A stretch of 64,000 bases of DNA from the NCBI RefSeq assembly GCF_002994745.2, contig NC_037090.1, positions 7,375,501-7,439,500 on the forward strand, written 5' to 3'. Below are positions 46,701 through 58,562 of this stretch, one piece after another. Source of the stretch: Rosa chinensis. Its lineage: Eukaryota > Streptophyta > Magnoliopsida > Rosales > Rosaceae. Made by a program: the position numbers and the translations under genes. A model generated the notes under the pieces. The model was not told the origin of the DNA, searched no databases, and saw nothing but the letters and a program-made list of their open reading frames with translations. Every line of letters begins with the position of its first letter. The stretch's first letter is position 1.

Positions 46701-48943
46701 ATCATTAATTCTTATTATCACACCAAAGTAGTCTTTATTATGACCATTACTTATGGAGGGAAGAATAATGAATTTGTTTTCTTGGTTACATTGTTCATAT
46801 ATTGACCAGTGTTGTGTTATTTTATAAATATAGATACCTTGTATTTTCAGGTACCAAATACCGGATAATTGGCCATATCAGGAGGCTAGGCAGCTTTTTA
46901 AGGTACCAGTTGCTTTAACCGATGACGAGCAACTGGAGCTTAAGTGGACTGCTCCAGATGAAGATGTATGAAATCCCAATTGATAATTGTTATATGATAA
47001 CCCATTATCTAGTTTTGACTCTTGAAAGTCAAAGTACTTTAATCGGCATGTTGTTTGTATAGGGGCTGATTTCCTTTTTGGTGAATGAAAATGGATTCAA
47101 TAGTGACAGAGTGACTAAGGTGTGCTCCCACTCATTAATATACAGGCTCTTTTCAGATCAAGTTGCATCTTTAGCTTTATTTATATTGATTTCTGTATTG
47201 ATCAGGCTATAGAAAAGATTAAAGCAGCCAAGAACAAGTCATCACAGGGCAGGTATGTGATTCTAGCACAAATGAATTTGGATTTAAGAGTTCCTTTTCA
47301 TTGGGTTTTAATCATTCATTTTATCATTTACAGACTTGAATCATTTTTCAAGCCAACGGCTACCACATCTGTACCCCTTAAACGGAAGGTATTGCTCCAT
47401 TCAGCTTTTTAAGCTCCCATCTTTTTTCTGCTTATATCTGTCTCTGTGTGTGTGTGTGTGTGTCTGTGTCTGGTTTAGAGGTAGACAGCGCTTCAGTATT
47501 CCTTTGCTGGTTCTGTTTTCTGTTGTGTGTCTGTGGCTATGTCTCTGTCTGTGTCTCTGTCTGGTTGTCTGTGGCTATGTCTCTGTCTGTGTCTCTGTCT
47601 GGTTTAGAGGTAGACAACACTTCAGTATTCCTTTGCTGGTTCTGTTTTCTGTTCCATATGTGACTGGGATGGGGTTCGTATTCAAGTATGAAATGCGTCA
47701 AGATGCTTCAGATTTCTTCGTCATATCTTGGCCCAAGTCGCATTTCATCTGCATTACATGTGCCTTTGTGCTCTATTTGGTCCTCAAAGATTTTGTTTTT
47801 GGTCCGCATTTCATCTGCATTACATATCTTTTGTACTTTTTAGTCTGAAGTACTAAGACTTCGATTATTTGCACATTTATTGAAGAGCTTGAATGGGAAA
47901 TCTTTTTAGGCTGCAAGCAATATGCTTATGCTGGAAAAAGACTCGATAGGTTGTCATAATTTATTGCTACATTGGATGACAGGATAGCAAATGTGTACTT
48001 AAACACCCCAAACCGGCAATCAAGAATCAGATGTTCTCTGTACAAGATTGTAACTCATCTAGGCCCAATGTCATTGGCAGTCTAAGCTTGCCAATTTATA
48101 ATTTGGGCGCCAATCATCTCATACCATTATCCAGAGGTGTTTGTTTTAGCACATGAAGCTGAAAACCTTGGTGAACCTTCAGAGACAATTTTGCTTATTC
48201 CTATGTTATTAATTCATATGACAGTTATTCTAGGAAACAAAACATCAATTGTTGTCATAATCTGCCACAACTAGAAACAGGGAACTGTATAGAAACTCAT
48301 CATGTCATTGAAGTTTTTACAGTTGTAGCTTCTTGGGATCAATTTCTGGCTGTTAGCAGAAACCCTTGGCTGTGAAAGTCCTTTTGCACTGAATGTTTCA
48401 CTCTTGGTTGCCTGTCACAAATGCACTTACATATCCATCACAACACCAAGTAGAAATTTGTAGCAAAGGTCGCCTGGAGGTTTAGGTCAGCTGCAGGCAA
48501 CCTTTTCTAAATAACATGCACTTAAGTTGGTTAGTGGCAAAGCTATCACTGTCACTCTCTATGTCCTTTGTGGTTCCTTCATTATAAGATTTCATAAACT
48601 ATGTCAGGTATTCTGTTCCTATTAACAGTGTCATTCTGAGTGTCCTCTCTTATGTATGTTGACTTTTAATGGATATAGTTTTTCTTAGCTGTGCGTTTAT
48701 ATTGTTGGCCTTTTGGAGTTATGTTTACTTTCAATTTACATATTTGCATCTTGTGTAAATCCACTCTTGAATTTAAATCTAGCTCCTGCATTCCATTGAA
48801 GTTAAATTCTATATATTCCGTTGAGATTGTTTATGAGGAGACTCAACGTTTGTTTATCCTTGTAACAGGAAACACCACAGAGTACTGCTAAAGAAACTAG
48901 TAACAAAAAGGCAAAGGGCGGTGGTGGCAGAAAGAAGAAATAG
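43800..48943 (+). CDS. FEN1: Flap endonuclease 1 (17 exons)
   Basis: Structure-specific nuclease that removes 5' flaps in Okazaki-fragment maturation and long-patch base-excision repair. Exons: 43800-43811, 43899-44015, 44110-44168, 44312-44371, 44490-44543, 44648-44696, 44789-44836, 44968-45033, 45138-45188, 45438-45557, 45630-45714, 45848-45929, 46851-46965, 47063-47119, 47206-47252, 47334-47388, 48869-48943. The sum is 1152 nt, 383 aa, the same length as I recall for Arabidopsis FEN1. N-domain [12 protein letters not shown] with [13 protein letters not shown] and VFDGKPP; I-domain [13 protein letters not shown] with SEDMDSL; H3TH motif [19 protein letters not shown]. The PCNA-binding box is GRLESFFKP, followed by a basic tail. 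Exon 9 ends at a GC donor (AAG|GCAAGT). An intact housekeeping gene. Confidence 0.97.
46009..46434. mobile_element. MULE-type MITE in FEN1 intron 12
   Basis: 426 bp with inverted ends GGGCTAAATACTGGTTACTA and its partner, pairing over more than 100 bp. Flanked by a perfect 9-bp duplication ATTTCTATA (46000-46008 and 46435-46443). No coding content; lies between exons 12 and 13 without disturbing splice sites. Confidence 0.88.
47440..47653. repeat. TG-rich minisatellite and direct duplication in FEN1 intron 16
   Basis: A segment of about 57 bp beginning TCTGGTTTAGAGGTAGACA occurs at 47469 and again at about 47600, separated by TGTCTCTG-type repeats. ORFs over it are intronic artefacts. Confidence 0.8.
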
Positions 48944-50345
48944 TTGAATTGGCTAATGGCCTATGAAAGACGAGTTGAGATTGTATTGTGATCGGTTGAA
49001 TTTCGCGCAAATTACCTTTGTGAGTTTGTGCACTCGTCTGTTTTCTTATGTTTGAATAGGATTGCGGGAGACTAGTTTGGTTTTTGGAGGATTATTGTAA
49101 AGTAGGTACTTTTGTACTCTGCTTAAATTTCAGTTTGATTAATGGGAAGTCAATGGCCCAGTCTATGTACTTCTTGTTTTGCATTTGGTGAAAAAGTTTC
49201 TCTAACCTTTCTATGCTTCATATGTTAATATATAAAGCTTGTTACATTTTGTGATATGAGAAAAAGAACGTATGAAAGAAAGAAGTAATAAATGGACCAT
49301 GGTGGACAAAAATATAAACAAAAAATCAGAGTTGTTGGCCCACTTTCTTTGGATAACTTTCCCCCGGAAATTATTCTATACACTGACGGTGCAAATGACC
49401 CAACACTTATAAGATGATCTCAACCCTTGATATTTATAATTAATATTTTTATTAATAATATAAAAGTGTATTTAATGCAATCTAACCATCCATTTATGTC
49501 GGTGCATTTAATCCTCCCTAAAATCCCCCCACTCTATATGATGAAGACATGGAGATTCGAGAATGAAAGATGGATATACGTGTAAATAAATATGGAACAC
49601 CAATTCATTATACCTGATGTAGTTCATGATGACAACATTGAGATTTCAATAGAATTTTCATCTATATTTTGTAGGATATAATAAATATAAATAAAATTGT
49701 GGTGAATCTTGAAATAGCCACCCACTCTACGTATAACCTTTATCCTTCTTATATCTCTAGATATACAGCGGCACAGTCGATTGAGAAGTTCAGTTCTCAG
49801 GTACGTTACGCTCTCTGTTTCGTCGATCGGCGGCCCCGTTTAGGGTTTTTCTATATTTTGCATGATTTGGAAATTATGTTTTGCTTTCCATTCGGCCTTC
49901 GGTAACTGCTTTATCTAGCAAACAAGAATTATCTATAATCGCTTCTAAAATTGCTCCACAAATATCTAATGCAGAATTGCAGATCTCCACTTTGCTACCC
50001 TCTAAACGCTAATGTGATGATTGATATGTTTTAGTTTTTCTGAGAACGTACGAGAATTTTGATTGAACATGCATGTGTTTTGTATGTTTATGTCAGATCT
50101 TCTGACATAATACCGTAATCCTAATATGCTGATGTTCATATATTTCGCTTGTTCCGTGTATCTTAAATTCTCAATCGTCTGACTCAAACAAACTCACGTT
50201 TTGCTAACTTGGTGCTGGGTTCGGATAACATACGAGAGCTTTTGTTAAACATGTGTATTGGATGGATTCTTGTGTTTGCAATTTGCAAGATTTCAGTTTC
50301 ACTCTTTCGTTTCTTGGCCATACTTTAATAATTATGTTGTTCAGG
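48944..50345 (+). other. FEN1 3' region and F-box gene 5' leader
   Basis: The FEN1 3' UTR occupies the first few hundred bases. From about 49700 a leader of the F-box gene is plausible: donor TCTCAG|GTACGT near 49800 and acceptor TTGTTCAG at 50344, just before the ATG. That makes a 5'-UTR intron of about 540 bp. No other gene seen. Confidence 0.5.
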
Positions 50346-51452
50346 ATGAGAAACAAACGCAGGGAGGATGTTGCCAGTTCCATCACTGAAGATCTCCACA
50401 TGGAAATCTTAGCAAGACTCCCGGTAAAATCTCTCATTCGGTTTCAGTGTGTATGCAAGCGGTGGAGGGGTTTGATTCGCAGCTCAAGTTTTGTTACAGC
50501 ACATATCAGACAACATTCCCATACCCATCTAATTACGGATGACCGCTCAAGTTTTGACCAGGTTGAGCTTTGTTACTCTCTTTTTCATTGTGAAAGATTT
50601 GAGCAGTCCCTGGAGTTAAAACCTCCCTTTCATCCCCAACTAGACTATAATTCCCGACTAGACTACTTCAAGATATATGGTTCAAAAAACGGTTTACTGT
50701 GTCTTGCTGGGAATGTAATGGATTCAAACAGCCCTATATACATATGGAACCCCTCTGTTAGGAAATTCAGGACTCTTCCACAACCAAGATTCGATCATTA
50801 TTGTGTGGACTGTTTTCCCAAGCATGTTGATATCCCTCTCTTATTTGGATTCCACCCAGAACTAAATGACTATAAGGTGATAAGGATGATGCTGCCTGGT
50901 TCCATCAAAATGGAGGTTTATACTCTTAGCACAAACTCTTGGAAGATTATTCAAGTCATTCCACCTTGGCTCAATACCATGAAGTTTTCTACTCGATCTG
51001 AATTTTGGAATGGAATGGCATATTGGCTTGCCACCAAAGATTCAATGGTTAGGGTTGTGTTGTTTGATACTAACAATGAAGAATTTGAAGAGCTAGCGGT
51101 CCCAATTACGATTTTGAGTGATGATTGGGATGCATATATCGAAGTGTACAAAGAATCGATTTGCCTACTTCATGTCAAAGTTGAACTGGATAACGACGTT
51201 GGCTGTGACTCTATCGACTTCTGGGTTCTGCAAGAACAGGATTTTAAGAAACTGCATACTGTTTATTTTCCTCAAGTATATCATGTCATTTGGGGCTTTA
51301 GTGTGGATAATGAGCTCTTACTAGAAGATTATTCATCTGATGGCGAATTGGCGTTTTATAATCTTGAATCCAAACAGGTTCAGAAAATTCGAATCAGTTC
51401 CTATTTAAGCGTACATACTTACATTGAAAGTTTAGTTTTATTTGATATGTAA
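50346..51452 (+). CDS. F-box protein with F-box-associated (FBA) domain
   Basis: Likely substrate receptor of an SCF ubiquitin ligase. The start at 50346 (MRNKRREDVASS) gives 368 aa; the frame is open upstream to 50253, but a splice acceptor one base before the ATG region argues that part is intron. F-box at about residues 14-55: ITEDLHMEILARLPVKSL, then VCKRWRGLI. FBA-type strands follow: IYIWNPSVRKFRTLP, FGFHPELNDYKVIRMM, VYTLSTNSWKII and WNGMAYWLA. Single coding exon. The target protein is unknown; this family is large and fast-evolving. Confidence 0.88.
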   Translation: MRNKRREDVASSITEDLHMEILARLPVKSLIRFQCVCKRWRGLIRSSSFVTAHIRQHSHTHLITDDRSSFDQVELCYSLFHCERFEQSLELKPPFHPQLDYNSRLDYFKIYGSKNGLLCLAGNVMDSNSPIYIWNPSVRKFRTLPQPRFDHYCVDCFPKHVDIPLLFGFHPELNDYKVIRMMLPGSIKMEVYTLSTNSWKIIQVIPPWLNTMKFSTRSEFWNGMAYWLATKDSMVRVVLFDTNNEEFEELAVPITILSDDWDAYIEVYKESICLLHVKVELDNDVGCDSIDFWVLQEQDFKKLHTVYFPQVYHVIWGFSVDNELLLEDYSSDGELAFYNLESKQVQKIRISSYLSVHTYIESLVLFDM

Positions 51453-51968
51453 TATAAATACTAGTTGATCATGGTAAAAACACTTCTTGGGTTGTTTTCT
51501 TCTTTTTTGTTTCTCCTAATCTGTGATCATGATAGTAGGGCTCTTAGTAAAGTTTTATATTCTGTTTTAGTTTTATCTGTAGTGACAGGAAAGCAAATGC
51601 GTGGGTTGGCTAATTAAGTTGTGATTGTGTTTTCGTTATGAAGGAGATGCACTCAATATGTATAGTTGTGAAAGGTGATATATATGTATGCAAATCCAAC
51701 TCCAGCTAGTTATTGTCGATCCCTTCATTGCGTACTGCCTAATTGAACAACACATATATATCAATTCAATTTGAAAACCTTAGGAGACACTGAGTGAACT
51801 TCGAAACACACATACAATCCGTCAGTAAATGTGAAATCACTCGAATACTATTTTGCAATCAAAAGATGAGTTTGATGACGCTGTGGAAAGCTTGTAGAGA
51901 TCTAGATAGAAACAGTTTAAACACCCTCACCCAAAATTGAGTCAATTCAATCGAGAAACATACATGCC
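51453..51968. other. Intergenic between F-box and PPR genes
   Basis: Contains the 3' flank of the F-box gene and the presumed promoter of the PPR gene. No additional feature recognised. Confidence 0.5.
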
Positions 51969-53753
51969 ATGTCGACAATCCATACCTTCCAAGCTTCGAA
52001 AACCAAAGCCATCCTAACCCTCTTGCAAGGATGCAACACCCTCAAAAGGCTCAGAAAAATCCACGCCCACGTCATCACCAACGGTCTTCAACACCACCCT
52101 TCCATTTGCAGCAAGCTCCTCAACTTCTGCGCCGTCTCCGTCTCAGGCAGCTTACCCTACGCTCAGCTGCTCTTCCATTATCACATCCCAAACCCACAAA
52201 CCCAAGACTGGAATTCCATGATCAGAGGCTTCTCCCAAAGCCCATCTCCTCTTCAAGCCATTTCTTACTACAACCACATGCTTTCGTCCTCCTCCGCTTC
52301 CGATTCCCCACCCGACACGTTTAGCTTCTCGTTTGTGCTCAAGGCTTGCGAGAGAGTCAGGGCAGAGAGCAAGTGCCGAGAGGTTCATGGAGTTGTGGTT
52401 CGCCATGGTTATGATATGGACGTTGTTGTTTGCACCAATTTGATGAAGTCTTATGCTGGCAATGGGTCAGTCGACAATGCACGGAGAGTGTTCGACGAAA
52501 TGTCTGAGAGAGACTTGGTGTGTTGGAATTCCATGATCTCGTGCTACTCTCAAGCGGGTCTTCACCATGAGGCGTTGAATATATTTAGTCTTATGAGAAA
52601 TCAAAATGTGGGTCTTGATGGGTTCACTCTTGTTGGGTTGCTTTCGTCTTGTGCTCACTTGGGTGCGTTGAACACCGGAGTCACAATGCATGAACTTGCT
52701 CGTCAGAAGGGGTTTTTGGGAAGTGTTTATGTTGGCAATGCGCTTATAGATATGTACGCAAAATGTGGTGACTTGGATGGTGCTCTTTGTGTCTTTGAGA
52801 GAATGAGAAAGCGGGATGCTTTTACGTGGAACTCCATGATTGTTGGGTATGGAGTACATGGTCGAGGGGACGAAGCAATCTATTTTTTTGAGAAGATGAT
52901 GATGGCAGGTGTGCAGCCGAATTCCATCACATTTCTCGGTTTGTTATGTGGGTGTAGTCACCAAGGATTAGTAGAGAAGGGTGTTGATTACTTCCATATG
53001 ATGAGCTCCAAGTTCAATATCAAACCTGGAATTAAGCACTATGGGTGTCTGGTGGATCTGTTTGGTCGAGCTGGGAAGCTCGAGAAGGCGCTTCATGTTA
53101 TTAGGGCATCACATGCACAGGATGATCCAGTTCTATGGCGGACTCTGCTCAGCTCTTGCAAGATTCATAAAAACGTGGAAATAGGAGAAGTTGCCTTGAA
53201 GAATCTAATCCGTTTAGGGTCATCAAATGCAGGGGACTACGTACTTCTTGCCACTATTTATTTTAGGGCGAAAGATGCAGATGGTGTTTCAAGGATGAGA
53301 AAATTGATTAAAAACCAGGGAGTGAGGACCGCTCCTGGTTGGAGCTGGATTGAAGTTGGCGATCAGGTTCACAAATTTGTAGTGGATGACAAGTCACATC
53401 CAGATACTGAAGAAATCTATCGAAAATTGGAGGTAGTAGTCCAACGAGCTGCTCTACATGGTTATCTGCAAGAGGAATCTCTTATCAGAGCCTGTGAATT
53501 TACCTCCATAGACACCAACTGTTCGGGAACTTCAGGTTCATGTCACAGTGAGAAGCTGGCAATTACTTTTGGCTTGGCAAGAACTCCAGAAGGAACATGT
53601 TTACGGATAGTAAAAAACCTGAGAGTTTGTAGAGATTGCCATTCATTTACAAAATTTGTTTCCCAAGCATTTAATCGAGAAATAATTGTTAGGGACCGAG
53701 TTCGGTTTCATCACTTCAAGGGTGGATTGTGTAGTTGTAAAGACTATTGGTGA
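51969..53753 (+). CDS. PLS-class pentatricopeptide repeat protein, DYW subclass
   Basis: 594 aa, intronless. Organelle RNA-editing factors have this layout: PPR repeats (for example NALIDMYAKCGDLDGALCVF and WNSMIVGYGVHGRGDEAI), an E/E+ region (PGWSWIEVGDQVHKF) and a complete C-terminal DYW deaminase-like domain. Zinc and catalytic residues are visible in CHSEKLA and CRDCH, and the protein ends in CKDYW. The start ATG at 51969 is the first in frame. The sequence closely resembles Arabidopsis At3g56550 as I recall it (KLRKIHSHVI, GLQHHPSI), so it is probably the ortholog. The N-terminus is not an obvious transit peptide, so mitochondrial or plastid location is open. Confidence 0.94.
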   Translation: MSTIHTFQASKTKAILTLLQGCNTLKRLRKIHAHVITNGLQHHPSICSKLLNFCAVSVSGSLPYAQLLFHYHIPNPQTQDWNSMIRGFSQSPSPLQAISYYNHMLSSSSASDSPPDTFSFSFVLKACERVRAESKCREVHGVVVRHGYDMDVVVCTNLMKSYAGNGSVDNARRVFDEMSERDLVCWNSMISCYSQAGLHHEALNIFSLMRNQNVGLDGFTLVGLLSSCAHLGALNTGVTMHELARQKGFLGSVYVGNALIDMYAKCGDLDGALCVFERMRKRDAFTWNSMIVGYGVHGRGDEAIYFFEKMMMAGVQPNSITFLGLLCGCSHQGLVEKGVDYFHMMSSKFNIKPGIKHYGCLVDLFGRAGKLEKALHVIRASHAQDDPVLWRTLLSSCKIHKNVEIGEVALKNLIRLGSSNAGDYVLLATIYFRAKDADGVSRMRKLIKNQGVRTAPGWSWIEVGDQVHKFVVDDKSHPDTEEIYRKLEVVVQRAALHGYLQEESLIRACEFTSIDTNCSGTSGSCHSEKLAITFGLARTPEGTCLRIVKNLRVCRDCHSFTKFVSQAFNREIIVRDRVRFHHFKGGLCSCKDYW

Positions 53754-54230
53754 GTGAGTGATCTAAAATTCTAAATCATCTGATTATAATCTGCAAGATT
53801 AGGGCTCACCTAACTGATTTCTCTTTCTTTTTTTTTTTCAGTAAGAAAGCTGTCCATGATATCTCCGTTTTTGGTTTTTGATTTAGTTACGATTTTGTAT
53901 TCTTCTTGAACAATGGTTCTAATCCTGAACAGCCTCGTCGAATCCTCTTCCCTAATGATCTTTTCAATCTTTGGCCCCAATTTACCAAAAAGAGAAGTCA
54001 TTTTGTACATTCAACAAGAAAGTAACAGGAGCTTCTTCAATGACAGCGCAAAATGATCCTACTTGGATCAGGGGCATAGAGAGGGTAAGAAAGTGAGGAC
54101 ACAAATGTATAGTGGTTTATCTCTCATTTTGAGGAGAGTATCACGTCCACTTATATGTTTTACTATATGTTTATTCTTTGCAGCCTAAGTAAGAATGTAA
54201 TAGAATATATTAAAAAGGAAGAAGTCACCT
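53754..54230. other. PPR gene 3' flank
   Basis: No gene recognised; a 66-codon minus-strand ORF here has no domain. Confidence 0.5.
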
Positions 54231-54239
54231 TTTATATTA

Positions 54240-55688
54240 GGGTTTTTGTCCATTTACTCTATTTTTAGAGATTTTTTTCCCACTTACCCCATTAAGTTTT
54301 TTTAATTCCATCTTTCCCAAAACACTATAAGGAGGTCTTCCCTAATACCCCATTAAGTTTTTTTTTTTTTTTTAAATTTTTTAATACCATTTTACCCTCC
54401 CCCTTTGTTACTTAGAGAGAAAGAGAGAAAATGGAAGAGAGAGAAACAATGGGAAACTTCGCCGGAGCTCAATCACAGGCCGCCGGAGTCCGGTCACCGG
54501 TCGCCGGATTTTGGTCAACTTTCGCAGGATTCCGGCCACCTGTCGCCGGATTCCGGTAATCGGCTACCGCCCATCAGAATTTGCTGAAAATCTCATTGGA
54601 AAGTTTTTTGCCCCCAATAGACATTTATTGCCCCCTAATAGACGTCTATTGTCCCCCAATAGAACTTTCAGTTGCCAGAATGGGAACTATTCTCCCTAAA
54701 TTTAGACAAATAAAACTTTGATTACAGAAAAAAAAAAAAACAAGGAGATTACATCAATTCAAAACGTCTATTGCCCCCCAATAGCCGTCTATTGCCCCCC
54801 AATAGCCGTCTATTGCCCTCCAATAGAACTTTAATAGTCTCATTTTACAAAAAAAAGAAGTAACAGTGAACCGAAAATCAAAGTATTGCAATTACAAAAC
54901 TCCGAGATTGAACCATAATCATACTGTACAATTTTTTCAAATTTACTGACAGTCAAATTCTAACAGCAGGTTCACAATTACCACAACTTCAAATCTACAC
55001 CACAGTAGAGCCAGTAAATAAACTTAACAGAGACCAATTCGATACAATTAGCGACGGATAAAACAAAACCGATACAAAATCCAATGAAATTTACCTTTCT
55101 GGCATCCAATACTGGACTATTCGGTGTTTAATTTGGAAAGCACGCTTTCATATCAGTCTTGGAAGTCAAACTAATCAAGCTCCGTATGTACGAATAGGTC
55201 GTTGAGCTCGATCTGGTAGAGCTCTTGGAGGCCATGCTCTCTGTAATTCGAAGCTCTCTCTGTAAAGCGACACAGGGAGGTAGAAGCAGTAAACAAGCAG
55301 AAGGCAGAAGAAGATCCATAGCTGTTTCTGGAAAACCCGAGGATGCTGTTTCTGAAACTAAGACCACGTAACGACGACGGCGAGAGGGAGGAGAGAGAGA
55401 GACAGAGATGCAGTCGACGGCGACGGTAGTCGAGGTTAACGGTGGCAACAACCGACCCCTGTTCGTCGGGGTTTTGGCCACGGCGGTCTGAGCCTAGGTG
55501 AGCCAGTCGCTGGTGACGACGCTGTGGTGGGCGGTCAAAGTCTAGTAGTAGGCAGAGTTGGCGTTGGAGCTTTGCAGGGTAGAGAGAGAGAGATCAAGGG
55601 GTTTATTAATTTGATTAAGGGATAAAAATTTCTTGCTGGGGTAAGTAGGATAACTTTAGCTCATTTTGAGGCTGTTGGTCAAGGACCC
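54240..55688. mobile_element. MULE-like element with possible captured sequence
   Basis: 1449 bp with ends GGGTTTTTGTCC and GGTCAAGGACCC, flanked by a perfect 9-bp duplication TTTATATTA (54231-54239 and 55689-55697). The subterminal CTTACCCCA motif occurs at both ends in inverted orientation. The interior is GC-rich and coding-like at 54450-54580 and 55128-55481 (minus ORF), unlike the flanks, as in Pack-MULEs. No transposase and no recognised parent gene. Confidence 0.72.
54607..54832. repeat. Minisatellite of about 21 bp with self-complementary units
   Basis: Two clusters (about 54607-54667 and 54763-54832) of units like CGTCTATTGCCCCCCAATAG. Each unit has CTATTG and CAATAG arms around a C run and can form a small hairpin. 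Lies inside the MULE-like element. Confidence 0.8.
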
Positions 55689-55697
55689 TTTATATTA

Positions 55698-56590
55698 AGG
55701 GACATTCATTCTTTTACATTTTTTCCCATGTGGGAATATATATATTTTTTTTTAGGTAGTCTTCACATATTTCCATTCATCTTGGAGCAAAGCTTTACTA
55801 ATCAATACTAACAATCTCAAATACTTTCTGACCTAGCACTCTCATTATGCTAGGGTTTATTGTGGATGGTCGTCGACGACAATTCTTCAAGCTTCAGCTA
55901 GCCTCCTCCTTTCATGGGGCTCTCCTCAGGCTTGGGCCTCCTCCTTCTCTTGTTGCACTTGCTGATTCCAAGATTTTCAATTGTTTGCTCCTCATAAACG
56001 ACAGAGGTCGCTCAAGCGTGGTTGATTTGGCTTTGCCAATGGAACATGACTTTGGTTGTATGGGAAAAGTTAGTGATGGTGATTGCTGGGAAGGGTGGGA
56101 TCGGAGTAGAAAGCCCGATCTGTTGTCTTTTTTCCATGGTGGCTTCAAGTGGTCGTTTTCACCTCACTGCGACGACGATGTTTTGAGATGGCTAAAGGTG
56201 GGCTTGCTTATTCTCTAGTCGAGTCCGACTAGTTTGGGAATTCCCCTTATTCTACTACGAACGGTCGAACCAAGGGGCTTGGAAATGGTTTTGGCAGATC
56301 TGTGGTGCACGAAGTTTATCCTGTGTGGTGATGGCGGTGTTCTCTAGGTCACGGAGGTAGCGGCGAAGTGGTGGCTGGTCTTGGGATCGGTGATGGAAGT
56401 GAACCTGGTGGCGGTGGGATTGCTAGGATAGAGGTTGCTAGGGTTTCTCCAAGCTGAGCTAGAGATTGGGCCTTTATTGTATGGGCTTGGGTCTATTTAG
56501 TTAGTTTTTCTCTTTTGTTTTAGTATTGGGTCTTCTCTTTTGACGATTGGTTTTTATTTATTTTTTATTTTTATTTTTTATTTAGATTAA
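55698..56590. other. Intergenic DNA with an unassigned 123-codon ORF
   Basis: A plus-strand ORF (55847-56218) contains no domain I know; the region has the GC-rich, GGCTTGGG-rich look of a retroelement leader but nothing decisive. Confidence 0.35.
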
Positions 56591-56762
56591 ATATTTGTTA
56601 CTCCCTGTACTTTGCTACCAAAAACAGTTCGGTCCCTCACCTTTTAAATTAAACAGGTTAGTCCTTCTTCTCTCTGATCCTCACACGATAAGTCCACAAC
56701 AGATCCAAAATGACTATCATACCCTTACTTCCTCTTTTTTTTTGTTTTTTTCTTTCTTTTCT

Positions 56763-56837
<75 letters not shown>

Positions 56838-57985
56838 GAACAGAACCTCAAAGCTTTTCACACTCTCCTCTAAGAAATTCAAAACTTCAAAAATCAAATT
56901 TCCGTTACAAAATGAAATTCCGATCGATCTGAGCGATGCAAAGACTCGAAACGGTGCCGCCTCACTTGAAGACGAAGAAGCTCTGGTCAAAACTATCTCG
57001 TCGGCGGCGAACCAGATCTCTCCGATTCTTTACTTGTTTCAGAAACCTAATGCTCACAGTGAGGCCTCGATCGAGTTATGGAGGAAAGGTGGTGAAGAAA
57101 GCGGCTGCCGGAGTGGGGTGAAGTTAACGCTTCTGAGTCATCGTGCGTGGAGTCTAATTTTGGAGCTGATATTGGAGGCTTCATTGAGAGAAATTTGAAG
57201 CTGAAGTCAAAGAGAGGAATTGCGAAGGTAATTGGAGGTTATAAAGCAGTTATCAAATTAGCGGTTTCCAAGTCTGATAAGGTCTCACTGAAATTCAAGG
57301 AGCAAGAGGTCATTTCACTCAACTCCGGCGTGCAATTGTGCTCGGAAGCGACAATATCGGAGTAAGAAGGTGAAAGATGCCAGTAATAGAGCACCAGAAC
57401 CGTAATAGACTATCGGAATTTGGACTCGGATTAGTCTACTGATAATGTTCTTGAGCTTTTATGGGCTCCGAAGCTGACGTAGATTCCTGGTCTTAGCATT
57501 TGGGGTGGCGGATCCATTTTGGTGATCGAGTGGGGCGTTAGATGAGGATCCGGTTTGGGGGTTAGGGTTTCTGGTTGGGATTCGGTGGAGTAGAAGAGGC
57601 AGAGGAGGGTGAGAGATTGGGGGTTTGAGTGGTGGGTTGGGAGTAGAGCTCGGTAGAGGCAGGTTGGTTCGAAATAGGATCGAAGCTGGGCTGGTCGGAG
57701 TTGGAATTGGGGTTGGGGAACTGGAGCGGGGAGCTACAAAGTCACTGGAGCATTTGTGGGTCTTGTCATGGAGGCCATGGCCGAGAATCCCCAATCCCAA
57801 GAGAGAGACAGAGCTGAGAGAGAAGCAGAAAAAAATATATATATAGAAAAATTAAAAATCTAAAAAGAGAGAAGGAAAAAAAAAGGAAGTGAGGAGCATA
57901 ATGGTCATGACCATCAATTTGGCTGAAATTTTGAACCTATTGTGTGAGAAGCCTTAATGACCATCAATTTGGCTGAAATTTTACA
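56591..57985. mobile_element. Candidate gene-carrying TIR element (Pack-MULE-like)
   Basis: The left part reads CCCTGTACTTTG...CGGTCCCTCACC, and the right end reads inward as CCCTGTAAAATTTCAGCC, so short inverted ends are plausible. No matching target duplication found. The interior after a CT tract (about 56766-56833) is GC-rich with coding-like frames at 56840-57198 and 57147-57365. A proline-rich minus-strand frame lies at 57459-57800. Near the right end a GACCATCAATTTGGCTGAAA segment occurs twice. No parent gene recognised. Confidence 0.4.
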
Positions 57986-58080
57986 GGGATGATCTATACA
58001 TTAGTACCTAAAAACTGAACGGTCGAGATGTGGATATGAGACCGAAAAGTAACCCTAAACTCCAATCTCACATGTTAATT

Positions 58081-58156
58081 TCAGAGTGAGGCCTCACTCT
58101 GAATAGGAATAATATTATATTATATTATATTATATTATATTATATTATATTATATA
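58081..58156. repeat. Perfect 22-bp palindrome followed by an ATATT microsatellite
   Basis: 58081-58102 equals its own reverse complement (core GAGTGAGGCCTCACTC). It is followed from about 58113 to 58156 by units of ATATT. The preceding 70 bp resemble part of the MITE near 31300 (CTAAAAACTGAAC and GACCGAAAAGT). Confidence 0.85.
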
Positions 58157-58562
58157 ATGAACAGTAGAACCCTATAATGAATAATGTAGTGACTATAGAA
58201 AATTGTTATTTTAGAGGGGCTATTACATTATCGATAAATGAATATTTATTAATTTAGACAGTGATTATCAAAATTTAGAAGATAGTTGCGTTCTACTAAA
58301 TATTTCTTCGAAAGAGGCATCTCACTCAATGATAACTTTGAATAACTACTTGCTACAAAATGAAAAAAAAATACAAAATTTGGTGCATACATTGCAGAAG
58401 ATTAAGGATGAAGTTCAATTCGGTTTAGATACAAGTAAAAGCAAAGGACTATAGAACGATATTTTGAGAAATAGTTAAATTGAGAAAATATGAATTGTTA
58501 AAAGTTCCTTAATATGCAATATTAATTTTTATGTACTATTTCTTTTATGTATTTCATCAATG

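Noticed and set aside
47336..47848. 170-codon ORF
   Set aside because: Entirely in FEN1 intron 16 across a TG-rich minisatellite.
54607..54832. CRISPR-like short repeats
   Set aside because: A degenerate minisatellite inside a DNA transposon of a plant genome.
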